A stretch of 64,000 bases of DNA from Paenibacillus_D sp047238105. Its GTDB lineage: Bacteria; Bacillota; Bacilli; Paenibacillales; Paenibacillaceae. Both the position numbers and the translations under genes were made by a program. Numbering within the stretch: the first letter of the stretch is position 1; each line of letters begins with the position of its first letter. The stretch spans positions 4,278,001 to 4,342,000 of the forward strand of contig NZ_JBDFMD010000001.1 of assembly GCF_047238105.1 (NCBI RefSeq), given 5' to 3'. The notes beneath the pieces were generated by a model. It searched no databases. It was given only the letters and a program-made list of their open reading frames with translations, and was not told where the DNA came from. Positions 24,169 through 33,130 of the stretch are shown here, one piece after another.

Positions 24169-25167
24169 ATGTTTAGCAAGGATATTGGAATTGACCTGGG
24201 CACTGCGAATGTATCGATTCACGTCAAAGGGAGAGGCGTTGTCCTGGATGAGCCTTCGGTCGTCGCGATCGAAAGCGATACAAAACGGGTGCTCGCAGTA
24301 GGTGAAGAAGCGCGCCGGATGGTTGGCCGAACGCCCGGCAATATCATCGCGATCCGTCCGATGAAAGACGGGGTTATTGCCGATTTTGAAATTACTGAGA
24401 TTATGCTGAAAGCGTTCATCGAACGGATCGGCGGACGGACCTGGTATAGCCGTCCCCGCATCCTCATCTGCGCGCCGACCAATATCACTTCCGTGGAGCA
24501 GAAGGCGATACGACAGGCAGCCGAACGCAGCGGGGCGAGAGACGTCTATCTGGAGGAGGAAGCGAAGGCTGCTGCCATCGGGGCTGGAATGGATATCTTC
24601 CAGCCCAGTGGCAACATGGTCGTCGATATCGGCGGCGGGACGACAGATGTCGCTGTGCTCTCGATGGGCGACGTCGTCACCGCCTCTTCGATCAAGATCG
24701 CAGGGGACAAGTTCGACGAAGCGATCATGAAGTTCATCAAGTCGAAGTACAAACTGATGATCGGCGAGCGGACAAGCGAAGACATCAAGATGAAGATCGG
24801 CAAAGTATACAATGACGGCCAGAAGGACGAGATCGATATCCGCGGACGCGATATGGTCTCGGGACTGCCGCTGACGGTGACGATCCACTCGGATGAGGTC
24901 AGAGAAGCGCTGTGGGACTCGGTCACGTCGATCGTCCAGACGGCCAAGTCGGTGCTGGAGCAGACGCCGCCCGAGCTGTCGGCCGACATCATCGACCGCG
25001 GGGTGATCCTCACCGGCGGCGGTGCGCTGCTGCGCGGCCTGGACACGCTGCTCGCCGAGGAGCTGAAGGTGCCGGTGCTGGTCGCCGACGACCCGATCCA
25101 CTGCGTGGTGAAGGGGTCGGGGATCATGCTGGACAACCTCGACCGCGTAGCCAAAAAACTGGGCTAA
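24169..25167 (+). CDS. mbl: MreB-family actin-like rod-shape protein (Mbl)
   Basis: This 332-residue actin homologue guides the cell-elongation machinery along the membrane. The ATP-binding motifs are all present: phosphate-1 DIGIDLGTANV, phosphate-2 VVDIGGGTTDVAV, and adenosine region VILTGGGALLRGLD. The start at ATG 24169 gives MFSKDIGIDLGTANV, like Bacillus Mbl (MFARDIGIDLGTANV). The upstream in-frame ATG 24148 has no ribosome binding site. Its position after spoIIID and before flhO matches Bacillus mbl rather than mreB. Confidence 0.95.
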   Translation: MFSKDIGIDLGTANVSIHVKGRGVVLDEPSVVAIESDTKRVLAVGEEARRMVGRTPGNIIAIRPMKDGVIADFEITEIMLKAFIERIGGRTWYSRPRILICAPTNITSVEQKAIRQAAERSGARDVYLEEEAKAAAIGAGMDIFQPSGNMVVDIGGGTTDVAVLSMGDVVTASSIKIAGDKFDEAIMKFIKSKYKLMIGERTSEDIKMKIGKVYNDGQKDEIDIRGRDMVSGLPLTVTIHSDEVREALWDSVTSIVQTAKSVLEQTPPELSADIIDRGVILTGGGALLRGLDTLLAEELKVPVLVADDPIHCVVKGSGIMLDNLDRVAKKLG

Positions 25168-25571
25168 GGAAGTTCAAAGTCCGCTTTTGACCACGAAGCA
25201 ACTCCTTAGAATTGAACTCGACATCGAATCTTGCATGCAGTCGGATAATGGTTTCCTTCGGCATGCTTGGGAGTGCTTCTCCTGTTTGCTGCGCCTGCGC
25301 CGCTGGGCCACGCCGCTCTCCGGTCTGCAGTCTGACTTTTGCACTTGTGGGGGTAGTGAGCCGTGGTGAGCCGAGGCTTGGAGCCATACGATTGAGCTCC
25401 AGCAGTAGGTGCCTGCTCTACCCAATGTACATCAAGGCATGCTTGCCGGATCCATGCTGTTAGAACAAATAAACCCTGGGCTAATCTTTTGCCATGCAGA
25501 TGCCGATACAATAGGGAGTAGTGTCTGTGCGGTTTGCACGGGCAAGAGTGGACAAGCCGGAGGTGCAACCC
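25168..25571 (+). promoter_or_regulatory. mbl-flhO gap with a possible sigma-D promoter
   Basis: This 404-bp gap contains no convincing gene. At 25482-25485 TAAT and at 25502-25509 GCCGATAC are 16 bp apart, close to the flagellar sigma-D pattern TAAA-N15-GCCGATAT. The Bacillus flhO-flhP operon uses sigma D. The remaining sequence shows no clear repeats or terminators. Confidence 0.45.
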
Positions 25572-26438
25572 ATGTTAAGAGGACTATACACGGCGGCTGC
25601 CGGGATGATGACCCAGCAGCGCCGTCATGATACCGTGACGAACAATATCTCCAACATCAATACGCCGGGCTTCAAGCAGGTCAATGCCATCGGACGTTCG
25701 TTCCCGGATATGCTGATCTCGCTGACCGGCATCGAAGGGGAACAGCCGAAGCAGATCGGCACGATCAATACCGGCGTATTCGCCGAAGAGAGTCTCTCGA
25801 TTCATCTGCAGGGCGATATGTCGGAGACGTACCGGGCATCGGACTTCGCGATCGTCTCGGATCTGGCGGTGCCGGGCATGGCTTTTGACGCCTCCGGCAA
25901 GTACGTCGGACCGAACGGCGAGGTGACGTTCCAGCCGCAGGCGTTCTTTACGCTCCAGGATGCGAACGGAGAGCTCCGTTACACGCGCGACGGCAAATTC
26001 ACCTTGAATGATGCGGGATTCCTGGTGTCCAGCGACGGCTCCCTCGTACTGGGGGCGGGCAATGCGCCGATCCAGTTCGGCCCGAACCTGTCGATCGATC
26101 AGCTGACGCTGACCGCCGACCAGCGCTTCGTCGACTCGCTGACCGGCGATGATACCGGAGCCCAGCTGCTGATCACTCGGATCGAGAATCCGAACCAGCT
26201 CGTCCGGGAAGGCAACAGCAAGTTCCGGCTGGATGGCGATCCTGCCCTGGCCCAGCCGATCGGAGCGGGCGATCGCTATGAAGTCCGCCAGGGCTTCATC
26301 GAACGCTCCAACGTCGATCCCGGCCAATCGATGGTCGACATCATGGGGGCGCTCCGCGCCTACGAGGCCAATCAGAAGGTCGTGCAGTATTATGACCGCA
26401 GTCTGGAGAAGGCCGTGACGGAAGTAGGACGGGTATAA
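25572..26438 (+). CDS. flhO: Flagellar hook-basal body protein FlhO
   Basis: This 288-residue rod/hook-type axial protein starts MLRGLYTAAAGMMTQQRRHD and carries NNISNINTPGFKQ, the N-terminal motif of FlgF/FlgG-like proteins. The C-terminal helix ends MGALRAYEANQKVVQYYD. ATG 25572 is chosen because GGAGGTG lies 7-8 bases upstream and the family N-terminus begins there; the open frame continues further upstream without one. It is exported through the flagellar type III system. flhP follows after 47 bp. Confidence 0.93.
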   Translation: MLRGLYTAAAGMMTQQRRHDTVTNNISNINTPGFKQVNAIGRSFPDMLISLTGIEGEQPKQIGTINTGVFAEESLSIHLQGDMSETYRASDFAIVSDLAVPGMAFDASGKYVGPNGEVTFQPQAFFTLQDANGELRYTRDGKFTLNDAGFLVSSDGSLVLGAGNAPIQFGPNLSIDQLTLTADQRFVDSLTGDDTGAQLLITRIENPNQLVREGNSKFRLDGDPALAQPIGAGDRYEVRQGFIERSNVDPGQSMVDIMGALRAYEANQKVVQYYDRSLEKAVTEVGRV

Positions 26439-26485
26439 CCGCAAGGTTTGCGCCGCTATGAACCAAGCCATCAGGGAGGTAGCAC

Positions 26486-27331
26486 ATGAACAGCTCAATG
26501 ATTAATGCTATGGTATCGATGAACGGCTTGCAGCAGAAGCTGGATCTGCTGGCCGATAATATCGCCAACGTCAATACGGTGGGCTACAAGCGTAAAGATG
26601 CGACATTCGAGGATCTGCTCACCAATATCAAGCAGCAGGGCGAAGCGTTCGAGCAGCCGGTCCGTCTGACGCCGCTCGGCTTCAATCAGGGCTGGGGCTC
26701 GCGACTGACGATGATCCAGCCGGACATGACCCAAGGACCGGTCCAAAAGTCGGACAACCCTTACGATATCGCCATCCAGGGCGATGCGCTGTTTGAGGTG
26801 ATCACCGACGAAGCGGGAACTCGCGCCTATACGCGCAACGGCGCTTTCCAGCTGGTGCTGGACCAGGACGGCACGCCGATCCTGGCGACCAAGGAAGGCT
26901 ATCCGCTCGTCGTGCAGCGGGTGAATGCCGATGGTGCGATAGTCGAAGAACGGATTGAAGTGCCTGACGGCTATGAGATTCGGATCGAGGAAGACGGCCG
27001 GGTTCTGGGCGTCTCGGCAGACGGATTTGACACAATCCCGCTGGGACAGGTAAAATTAGTGCAGCCCATGAAGCCTGGCGTGTTGTCGCCCACAGCGGAC
27101 AATCTGTTCGTCGTCGCTGACGGATTGGACGTCGACGATGTGGTGCGCGCCGTGGTACCGGATGAGATCAACCGGATTGCCTTACTGCAAGGATTTCTGG
27201 AGCAATCGAATGTTAACCTGAGTCATGAGATGTCGGAGTTAATGATTGTTCAGCGGGCCTATCAAATGAGTGCGCGGGCGCTGACTTCCAGCGATACAAT
27301 GATGGGACTGGCCAACAGTCTGCGTGCCTGA
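26486..27331 (+). CDS. flhP: Flagellar hook-basal body protein FlhP
   Basis: This 281-residue axial protein has the motif LLADNIANVNTVGYKRKDATFEDLL near the N-terminus (in two stretches) and the C-terminal SNVNLSHEMSELMIVQRAYQ. Both pair to form the coiled coil of rod and hook proteins. It is paired with flhO as in Bacillus and shares its transcription unit. Ribosome binding site AGGGAGGTAG. Confidence 0.93.
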   Translation: MNSSMINAMVSMNGLQQKLDLLADNIANVNTVGYKRKDATFEDLLTNIKQQGEAFEQPVRLTPLGFNQGWGSRLTMIQPDMTQGPVQKSDNPYDIAIQGDALFEVITDEAGTRAYTRNGAFQLVLDQDGTPILATKEGYPLVVQRVNADGAIVEERIEVPDGYEIRIEEDGRVLGVSADGFDTIPLGQVKLVQPMKPGVLSPTADNLFVVADGLDVDDVVRAVVPDEINRIALLQGFLEQSNVNLSHEMSELMIVQRAYQMSARALTSSDTMMGLANSLRA

Positions 27332-27352
27332 TGAGATGGGGAAGGATACTAG

Positions 27353-27718
27353 ATGAACAGGGAAAGTCATGAAGGGCGGCGCAGCTCGGCTGATGCCGGG
27401 CGCCGTCCGGAGGATGCGGACCGGCTGAGACGCCGGCGGCCCGGAGACGAGTCGGCTGGCGAGCTGTCCGCAGAACAGGAAGAGACCGGGGCCGCCCGCC
27501 AATCCTCATCCGAGGAGAAAGCTCACAAGCGGCTTCCTCTTATCGTGCGCATCGTGCTTTGGATTTTGCGCAAGAGCATCGTTCCGCTGCTGCTGCTGCT
27601 GGCCTTGGTCGGCGGCGCTTTTCTGGGCTATGTGATGCTTGGCGAAGGCGACAGCACGGACGTCTGGAAATGGGAGACGTGGCGCCACCTCTACGACCTG
27701 ATTTTCTTGGACTCCTAG
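27353..27718 (+). CDS. EpuA-like small membrane protein
   Basis: This 121-residue protein has a long, highly charged, disordered N-terminus (about 1-60, Arg/Glu-rich), one membrane helix (about 75-100) and the C-terminal motif WRHLYDLIFLD. That is the pattern of the EpuA family, which is often mislabelled as an RNA polymerase beta subunit. Its function is unknown; it commonly lies beside flhO/flhP and fabZ. It is the last gene before a strong terminator and the large repeat array. Confidence 0.75.
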   Translation: MNRESHEGRRSSADAGRRPEDADRLRRRRPGDESAGELSAEQEETGAARQSSSEEKAHKRLPLIVRIVLWILRKSIVPLLLLLALVGGAFLGYVMLGEGDSTDVWKWETWRHLYDLIFLDS

Positions 27719-27785
27719 GGACCGGTCATGCCGGCCTGTGCCGGTCGTCACCTGCAATAGGCTCAACCTGCGTTCATCTTTACTA

Positions 27786-27838
27786 GAGAGGACTTTCTCG
27801 CTGCGGTCATACTGACCTGCGGGAGAGTCCTCTTTTGT
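27786..27838 (+). terminator. Long terminator hairpin after the EpuA-like gene
   Basis: agaggactttctcgc pairs with gcgggagagtcctct (two mismatches), and the top of the stem continues as ggtca/tgacc. TTTTGTT follows. The first repeat core starts 18 bp later. Confidence 0.85.
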
Positions 27839-27855
27839 TGCGCCGAGTGGACGCC

Positions 27856-29040
27856 GCAGGAGCGGCAGAAAAGGTCGTTGCAGTGGCAGAGGTGGGGGAA
27901 GTCATCGCAGGAGCGGCAGAAAGGGTCGTTGCAGTGGCAGAGGTGGGGGAAGTCATCGCAGGAGCGGCAGAAAGGGTCGTTGCAGTCGTCGAGGTAGGGG
28001 AAGTCATCGCAGCAGCGGCAGAAAGGGTCGTTGCAGTCGTCGAGGTGGGGCAAATCGTCGCAGCAGCGGCAGAAAGGGTCGTTGCAGTCGTCGGGGTGGG
28101 GGAAGTCGTCGCAGCAGCGGCAGAAAGGGTCGTTGCAGTGGCAGAGGTCGGCGATGTCATCGTAGGAGCGGCAGAAAGGGTCGTTGCAGTCGTCGAGGTA
28201 GGGGAAGTCATCGCAGGAGCGGCTGAAAGGGTCGTTGCAGTCGTCGAGGTGGTGGAAGTCGTCGCAGCAGCGGCAGAAAAGGTCGTTGCAGTGGCAGAGG
28301 TGGGGGAAGTCATCGCAGGAGCGGCAGAAAGGGTCGTTGCAGTGGCAGAGGTCGGCGATGACGCCGCAGTAGCGGCAGAAAGGGTCGTTGCAGTGGCAGA
28401 GGTCGGCGATGACGCCGCAGTAGCGGCAGAAAGGGTCGTTGCAGTGGCAGAGGTCGGCGATGTCATCGCAGTAGCGGCAGAAAGGGTCGTTGCAGTGGCA
28501 GAGGTCGGGGGAAGTCGTCGCAGCAGCGGCAGAAAGGGTCGTTGCAGTGGCAGAGGTCGGCGATGACGCCGCAGTAGCGGCAGAAAGTGTCGTTGCAGTG
28601 GCAGAGGTCGGCGATGACGCCGCAGTAGCGGCAGAAAGGGTCGTTGCAGTGGCAGAGGTCGGCGATGTCATCGCAGTAGCGGCAGAAAGGGTCGTTGCAG
28701 TGGCAGAGGTGGGCGATGTCATCGTAGTAGCGGCAGAAAGGGTCGTTGCAATGGCAGAGGTCGGCGATGTCATCGCAGTAGCGGCAGAAAGGGTCGTTGC
28801 AATGGCAGAGGTCGGGGGAAATCGTCGCAGCAGCGGCAGAAAGGGTCGTTGCAGTGGCAGAGGTCGGCGATGACGCCGCAGTAGCGGCAGAAAGGGTCGT
28901 TGCAGTGGCAGAGGTCGGCGATGACGCCGCAGTAGCGGCAGAAAGGGTCGTTGCAGTGGCAGAGGTCGGCGATGTCATCGCAGTAGCGGCAGAAAGGGTC
29001 GTTGCAGTGGCAGAGGTGGGCGATGTCATCGCAGTTGCGG
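27856..29040 (+). repeat. 51-bp tandem repeat array, type B (23 full units)
   Basis: Type B cores (30 bp; beginning GCAGTAGCGGCAG and ending GGTCGTTGCAGTG) recur from 27856 to 28980 with a 51-bp period. A final partial core lies at 29031. Only two steps are 52 bp, after the cores at 28468 and 28775, each caused by one extra G in the linker. Linkers come in a few flavours (gatgtcatc, gatgacgcc, ggggaagtcatc). Both strands have long open frames because the period is a multiple of three, but the two one-base insertions break them and I do not call a gene. Confidence 0.9.
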
Positions 29041-29462
29041 CTTGGAGCGTGGGAAGGTGGCTCAGTGCGCACCTGTAGATCTAGAAAGTAGCATTGGAGC
29101 GTGGGAAGGTGGCTCAGTGCGCGGCTGTAGATCTAGAAAGTAGCATTGGAGCGTGGGAAGGTGGCTCAGTGCGCACCTGTAGATCTAGAAAGTAGTATTG
29201 GAGCGTGGGAAAGTGGCTCAGTGCGCGGCTGTAGATCTAGAAAGTAGCATTGGAGCGTGGGAAGGTGGCTCGTGCGTGGCTGTAGATCTAGAAAGTAGTA
29301 TTGGAGCGTGGGAAAGTGGCTCGTGCGCGGCTGTAGATCTAAAAAGTAGTCTTGGAGCGTGGAAAGGTGGCTCGAGCGCGGCTGTTAGATCTAGAAAGTA
29401 GCATTGGAGCGTGGGAAAGTGGCTCGAGCGCGGCTGTAGATCTAAAAAGTAGCATTGGGGAG
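29041..29462 (+). repeat. 51-52 bp tandem repeat array, type C (8 units)
   Basis: Type C cores start at 29072, 29124, 29176, 29228, 29279, 29330, 29381 and 29433. They begin (G/C)CTGTAGATCTAG, each normally carrying the AGATCT hexamer, and end GCATTGGAGCG or close variants. The linker tgggaaggtggctcagtgcg is 22 bp in the first units and 21 bp in later ones, where AG is lost. The array continues directly from type B through a hybrid unit at 29031 and ends about 50 bp before the terminator of the reverse-strand gene. Confidence 0.9.
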
Positions 29463-29514
29463 CACCCTTCGCCTCAATGGAGCGCAGCCGCCGATTGCGT
29501 GCCCAGCCGCCGCT

Positions 29515-29551
29515 AAAAAGGCCTTCCGCCATTACTGGCGGAAGGCCTTAA
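29515..29551 (-). terminator. Terminator of the reverse-strand Ig-like gene
   Basis: Read on the - strand, aaggccttccgcc and ggcggaaggcctt form a 13-bp stem with a 6-base loop, followed by a T run. Confidence 0.85.
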
Positions 29552-29562
29552 ATAGTGTTACT

Positions 29563-31746
29563 TTATCTCACCGTGACCCGGACGGTCACGGTCTTGCCGT
29601 CGAAGCGGGCGCGGACGGTGGAAGAGCCTTTGCTCAGTGTCTTGATGGTGCCGCCGGTTACTTCGGCCACCTTGTTGTTGGAGGTGGTCCAGACGGCGGC
29701 AGAGGTGACGTCGACGACTTTGCCGGTGTCATACTCGGCTTGGACGGTCACCTTCTCCGTGACGCCGATCCCGACCCGCAGCGACGAGCTGGAGATGCTC
29801 AGTTTCTTGAGCTTCGGTACGACGTTGATCGTAACGGAGACACTCTTGTCCTGGTAGGTGCCGACGAGCAGGGTCGCGCCTTCATCGACGGCCCGCACCG
29901 AGGTGCTGCGGAGGGTGGCGACTTTCTCGTTGCCCATCGTCCAGTTCATCTTGCTGGCCAGGGAGACCGTCTTGCCGTTCTTATAAGTGCCGGTTACTTT
30001 CACGGACTTGGAGCGTCCGATATTGAGCTCGATTTCCTGTGGATCGACGGTCAGCTTGACGATCTCTTCCTCGATGGTCACCCGGAAGGTGATCTTCTTG
30101 CCGAGGTACGTACCGGTCAGCGTGACCCGGGAAGCGATCAAGCCTCTCAGCTTGCCGTCCCGCACGAGCAGGTTCGGAGACGAGACGCTCCAATCGATAC
30201 GGTCGGTCACGTTTTCTTCTTCGCCGTTCTCATAGATGACAGTTACTTGCGGGATCGCTATCTCTTTGCCGGTCACGACACTGAGCGTCTCTACGTCGCT
30301 GAGCAGCGCCAGCGGCTTGTCATGGACAGAAGCCTTCACTTTGACCTGACGGTTGCCCAGAGCGGCGGTAAGCGTCGCTTCTCCCAGCTTGACCGCTTTC
30401 CATTTGCCGTCTTCGATGGTGACGATGTCCTCATCGCTGGATGTCCAGCTGATCAGCTTGGAGATGTTCTGGCTGTCGCCAGCCAGGGTGATGCCGGTCA
30501 CGACAGGCAGCGCCTGACTCTCGCCGACGAAGCCGTCCAGTACGGTCTTCTCGACGGAGATCGCCTTCATCGCGCCATAAACTGTAACGTTGATATCCCG
30601 GCTCAAGCCTTTGTATGTGGCAGTGATGCGAGCCGTACCTGGAGCCTTGGGGCTGATCAGGCCGGAGCTGCTGACCGTTGCTACGAATACATTGGATGAG
30701 CTCCACTCGGCCTGGGAAGTAACATCGATGCTGTGATCGGCGTTATCCGCCACCGTGGCCTCGATCTGGACCGGCGCATCCTCCAGCTGCAGGTGCAGCT
30801 CCTTCTCGCCTGAGAGCGTCATCGCCTGATGCGATGGCCGGACGACGACGTTAACCGTCTTGGTGATGCCCAGATGCGTGGCGCTCACCGTCGTGGTGCC
30901 GGTGCCGACTGGCGTCACGACGCCTTCTTTGACCGTGGCCACAGCACTATTGCCGGTTTTCCAGGCGGCCTCATCGGTGATGTCGATGACCTCGCCGGTC
31001 TTGCGCTCGGCGGTCGCAGTCAGCTCTTTGTCGCTGTCGCCGACCTTGAACTCGAGCAGCCGGTCCGGACTGAGGGTGATCGATTTGTAAGGGGACGAGA
31101 CGGTCAGCGTGACCGCAGCCGACAGTCCCTTGTGCTTGCCTGTAATCTTGGCCGTGCCCGGGCTGACCAGGGTCACAGTGCCGTCGCTATCTATCGTAGC
31201 GACGCTGGTGCTGGAGGAGCTCCAGGCGGCGTCGGACGTGACATCGGTGCTGGTGCTTCCTTTGACGGCGGCAAGGTCAAGCTGCAGCTCTTCGCCGAGC
31301 TCGATATCCAGCTTGTCGGGCAACGCGCCCGATGATCCGCCGCGGCTGATCTCCACTTTGTCGTAGAGGTATTCCGCGTTGATGGTGAGCAGGGCAGTGA
31401 AGCCCTTGTAGCGGGCAGTGATCTGCGAGCTGCCTGCGGAGACTGCGGTGAGCAGCCCTTTGTCGACTTTGATCACGCCGGTCTTGGACGATGTCCAGGA
31501 AGCCTCCGACGTGACGTCGCGCAGCGAAGTGCTGCCTTCCACTTCGGCCCACAGCTTCAACAGCTCGGTGTCGTCTTCGACATATAATTTGTAAGGTGTA
31601 GGGACGGAGTCAAAAGAAATGCCGATTATCTTGTCTTCTGAGGCATTCGCGGCAGGGACGGGAATGCTGAATGAGAGCAGGGTGACGACGAGCCAGACGG
31701 CCAGCCAGGACCGTCCGGTCCAGCGTGTGTATTGCGCGTGCATCAT
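29563..31746 (-). CDS. Secreted protein with tandem bacterial Ig-like (BIG2) domains
   Basis: The protein has about 727 residues: a signal peptide (WLAVWLVVTLLSFSIPVPAANA) followed by about eight repeats of roughly 80 residues. Each carries W.(S/T)S(S/N)...V..V..G.(V/I)....G.(A/S)..(I/V)(T/S)A.(Y/H).G, the BIG2 pattern. No SLH, LysM or LPXTG anchor is visible, so retention at the surface would need another mechanism. Three ATG codons stand in a row (31749, 31746, 31743); GGAGG is 6 bases before the second, which is chosen. It is the only clear reverse-strand gene and is convergent to the flagellar genes across the repeat array. Confidence 0.85.
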   Translation of the reverse strand: MMHAQYTRWTGRSWLAVWLVVTLLSFSIPVPAANASEDKIIGISFDSVPTPYKLYVEDDTELLKLWAEVEGSTSLRDVTSEASWTSSKTGVIKVDKGLLTAVSAGSSQITARYKGFTALLTINAEYLYDKVEISRGGSSGALPDKLDIELGEELQLDLAAVKGSTSTDVTSDAAWSSSSTSVATIDSDGTVTLVSPGTAKITGKHKGLSAAVTLTVSSPYKSITLSPDRLLEFKVGDSDKELTATAERKTGEVIDITDEAAWKTGNSAVATVKEGVVTPVGTGTTTVSATHLGITKTVNVVVRPSHQAMTLSGEKELHLQLEDAPVQIEATVADNADHSIDVTSQAEWSSSNVFVATVSSSGLISPKAPGTARITATYKGLSRDINVTVYGAMKAISVEKTVLDGFVGESQALPVVTGITLAGDSQNISKLISWTSSDEDIVTIEDGKWKAVKLGEATLTAALGNRQVKVKASVHDKPLALLSDVETLSVVTGKEIAIPQVTVIYENGEEENVTDRIDWSVSSPNLLVRDGKLRGLIASRVTLTGTYLGKKITFRVTIEEEIVKLTVDPQEIELNIGRSKSVKVTGTYKNGKTVSLASKMNWTMGNEKVATLRSTSVRAVDEGATLLVGTYQDKSVSVTINVVPKLKKLSISSSSLRVGIGVTEKVTVQAEYDTGKVVDVTSAAVWTTSNNKVAEVTGGTIKTLSKGSSTVRARFDGKTVTVRVTVR

Positions 31747-31878
31747 CATGAACCTCCAAGCGTTAGCTGATATTTGCGGTATGACCGCTAAGAACTATAA
31801 CGGCATCGGGGTCTTATAAATGAAGGGCAGCTGGAGAAAAGATTGGAAAAAGCACGGAATGGTGCGGGGAAGTCGCTT

Positions 31879-31907
31879 TTGCTTGTTTTGCAGCGGAGAT
31901 GTATAAT
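31879..31907 (+). promoter_or_regulatory. Sigma-A promoter of the CDP-alcohol phosphatidyltransferase gene
   Basis: TTGCTT at 31879-31884 and a consensus TATAAT at 31902-31907 have a 17-bp spacer, 55 bp before the start codon. Confidence 0.75.
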
Positions 31908-31962
31908 AATGTAGGAACTTGCAAGGCAGAGACGAAATAGAGAGAGCGAGGGGGTCGCCCTG

Positions 31963-32478
31963 ATGAATCTGCCGAATGCGTTGACGCTGCTTCGTTTTAT
32001 GCTGATACCCGTCTATATCGCGGTGTTTGCCAACGGTTACCTGACGACAGCCTTTTTCGTGATGGCGGGCGCCGGCTTGACCGATGTGCTGGACGGCTAT
32101 CTGGCGCGTCGCAACGGCGAGGTGACCCGGCTGGGGATGATGCTGGACCCGCTGGCGGACAAGCTGATGCTGATTACTGTCTTTGTTTCCTTGGTGCTCT
32201 CGGGGATGATCTCGTGGTGGGCGGCGATTGCGCTGCTGCTCCGTGATCTGGGGATGATCGTCGTCTCGGCATACGTACATTTCCGGGGCAAGCTGACGCT
32301 GCCTTCCAACTGGATGGGCAAGCTGACGACTGTGTTGTTGTATGTAGCGATTACGTTGATTTTCTTCAAGCTTCCTTTTGGTGAATTGATGCTTTGGGCA
32401 GTGATCGTATTTTCTTATGTGACGACAACCATGTATTTAATTCGCTTCCGCTCGGTGAACAACCAGGCCGCAGGCTAG
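31963..32478 (+). CDS. CDP-alcohol phosphatidyltransferase family protein
   Basis: This 171-residue integral membrane enzyme has the full family signature DG-x2-AR-x8-G-x3-D-x3-D (from DGYLAR to DPLAD, about residues 46-68). Such enzymes condense CDP-diacylglycerol with an alcohol; the PgsA type makes phosphatidylglycerolphosphate and is the best guess here. It is somewhat short for PgsA, so a different alcohol substrate is possible. Ribosome binding site GAGGGGG. Confidence 0.85.
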   Translation: MNLPNALTLLRFMLIPVYIAVFANGYLTTAFFVMAGAGLTDVLDGYLARRNGEVTRLGMMLDPLADKLMLITVFVSLVLSGMISWWAAIALLLRDLGMIVVSAYVHFRGKLTLPSNWMGKLTTVLLYVAITLIFFKLPFGELMLWAVIVFSYVTTTMYLIRFRSVNNQAAG

Positions 32479-32492
32479 CGTACGAGACGTGA

Positions 32493-32543
32493 AGAAGAGC
32501 CCGGCTGCCGGAGCGCTTCCGGTCTCCAGGCAGTCAGGCTCTT
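32493..32543 (+). terminator. Terminator before fabZ
   Basis: An imperfect stem (aagagcc..gctgccgga.. with ..tccaggcag..ggctctt) is followed by tatctt. Confidence 0.5.
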
Positions 32544-32589
32544 TATCTTAACCTCCACGACTGCAGTTCATGAAGGGATGTCATTAGTG

Positions 32590-32618
32590 TTGGCTTATTT
32601 CCGTACTTTTATTACATA
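32590..32618 (+). promoter_or_regulatory. Possible sigma-A promoter of fabZ
   Basis: TTGGCT at 32590-32595 and TACATA at 32613-32618 are separated by 17 bp, 33 bp before the fabZ start. Confidence 0.4.
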
Positions 32619-32651
32619 GGATGAAGGGAATTCTGGAAAGGAGCATGCAGC

Positions 32652-33083
32652 ATGCTGGATATTAACCAAATTCAGGAGATTATACCGCACCGGCCGCCGT
32701 TTTTGCTGGTCGATCGGATCCTCGAGCTGGAGGAGGGCGTACGGGCTGTCGGTCTCAAAAATGTCACGATGAACGAACCATTCTTTACGGGGCATTTCCC
32801 TGGTCATCCCGTCATGCCCGGGGTGCTGATCGTTGAGGCGCTGGCCCAGGTCGGGGCTGTGGCGATCCTCAAAATGGAGGCCAATCGCGGCAAGCTGGCT
32901 TTCTTCGCCGGCATCGACGGCGTCCGGTTCCGGGGGCAGGTCACGCCCGGCGACACGCTGACGCTCGAAGTGGTCATCACCCGGCTCAAGGGAACGATCG
33001 GCAAGGGGCAAGCCACGGCCAAGGTAGGCGATAAAGTGGTTGCCGAAGGCGAGTTGATGTTTGCCCTTTCGAGCAAAGGGTAA
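32652..33083 (+). CDS. fabZ: 3-hydroxyacyl-ACP dehydratase FabZ
   Basis: This 143-residue hot-dog-fold enzyme removes water from 3-hydroxyacyl-ACP in type II fatty acid synthesis. The catalytic pair is H48 (in GHFPGHPVMPG) and E62 (in LIVEALAQ). A clear AAAGGAG ribosome binding site lies 9-10 bases before the ATG. In Bacillus fabZ also follows the mbl-flhO-flhP block. Confidence 0.97.
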   Translation: MLDINQIQEIIPHRPPFLLVDRILELEEGVRAVGLKNVTMNEPFFTGHFPGHPVMPGVLIVEALAQVGAVAILKMEANRGKLAFFAGIDGVRFRGQVTPGDTLTLEVVITRLKGTIGKGQATAKVGDKVVAEGELMFALSSKG

Positions 33084-33130
33084 ATCGTCTGTGGGAGTAA
33101 AGACTACATATAAGGAAAGAGGTTGAGAGG

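Noticed and set aside
27763..28773. Long reverse-strand frame encoding a Cys-rich 17-residue repeat (CDDIADLCHCNDPFCRY type)
   Set aside because: It is open only because the 51-bp period has no stop in that frame. Two one-base insertions in the array break it, the opposite strand is open too (27835-28566), and no ribosome binding site precedes it.
29455..30699. 414-residue forward frame across the Ig-like gene
   Set aside because: It is antisense to a well-supported secreted protein on the - strand and crosses that gene's terminator.
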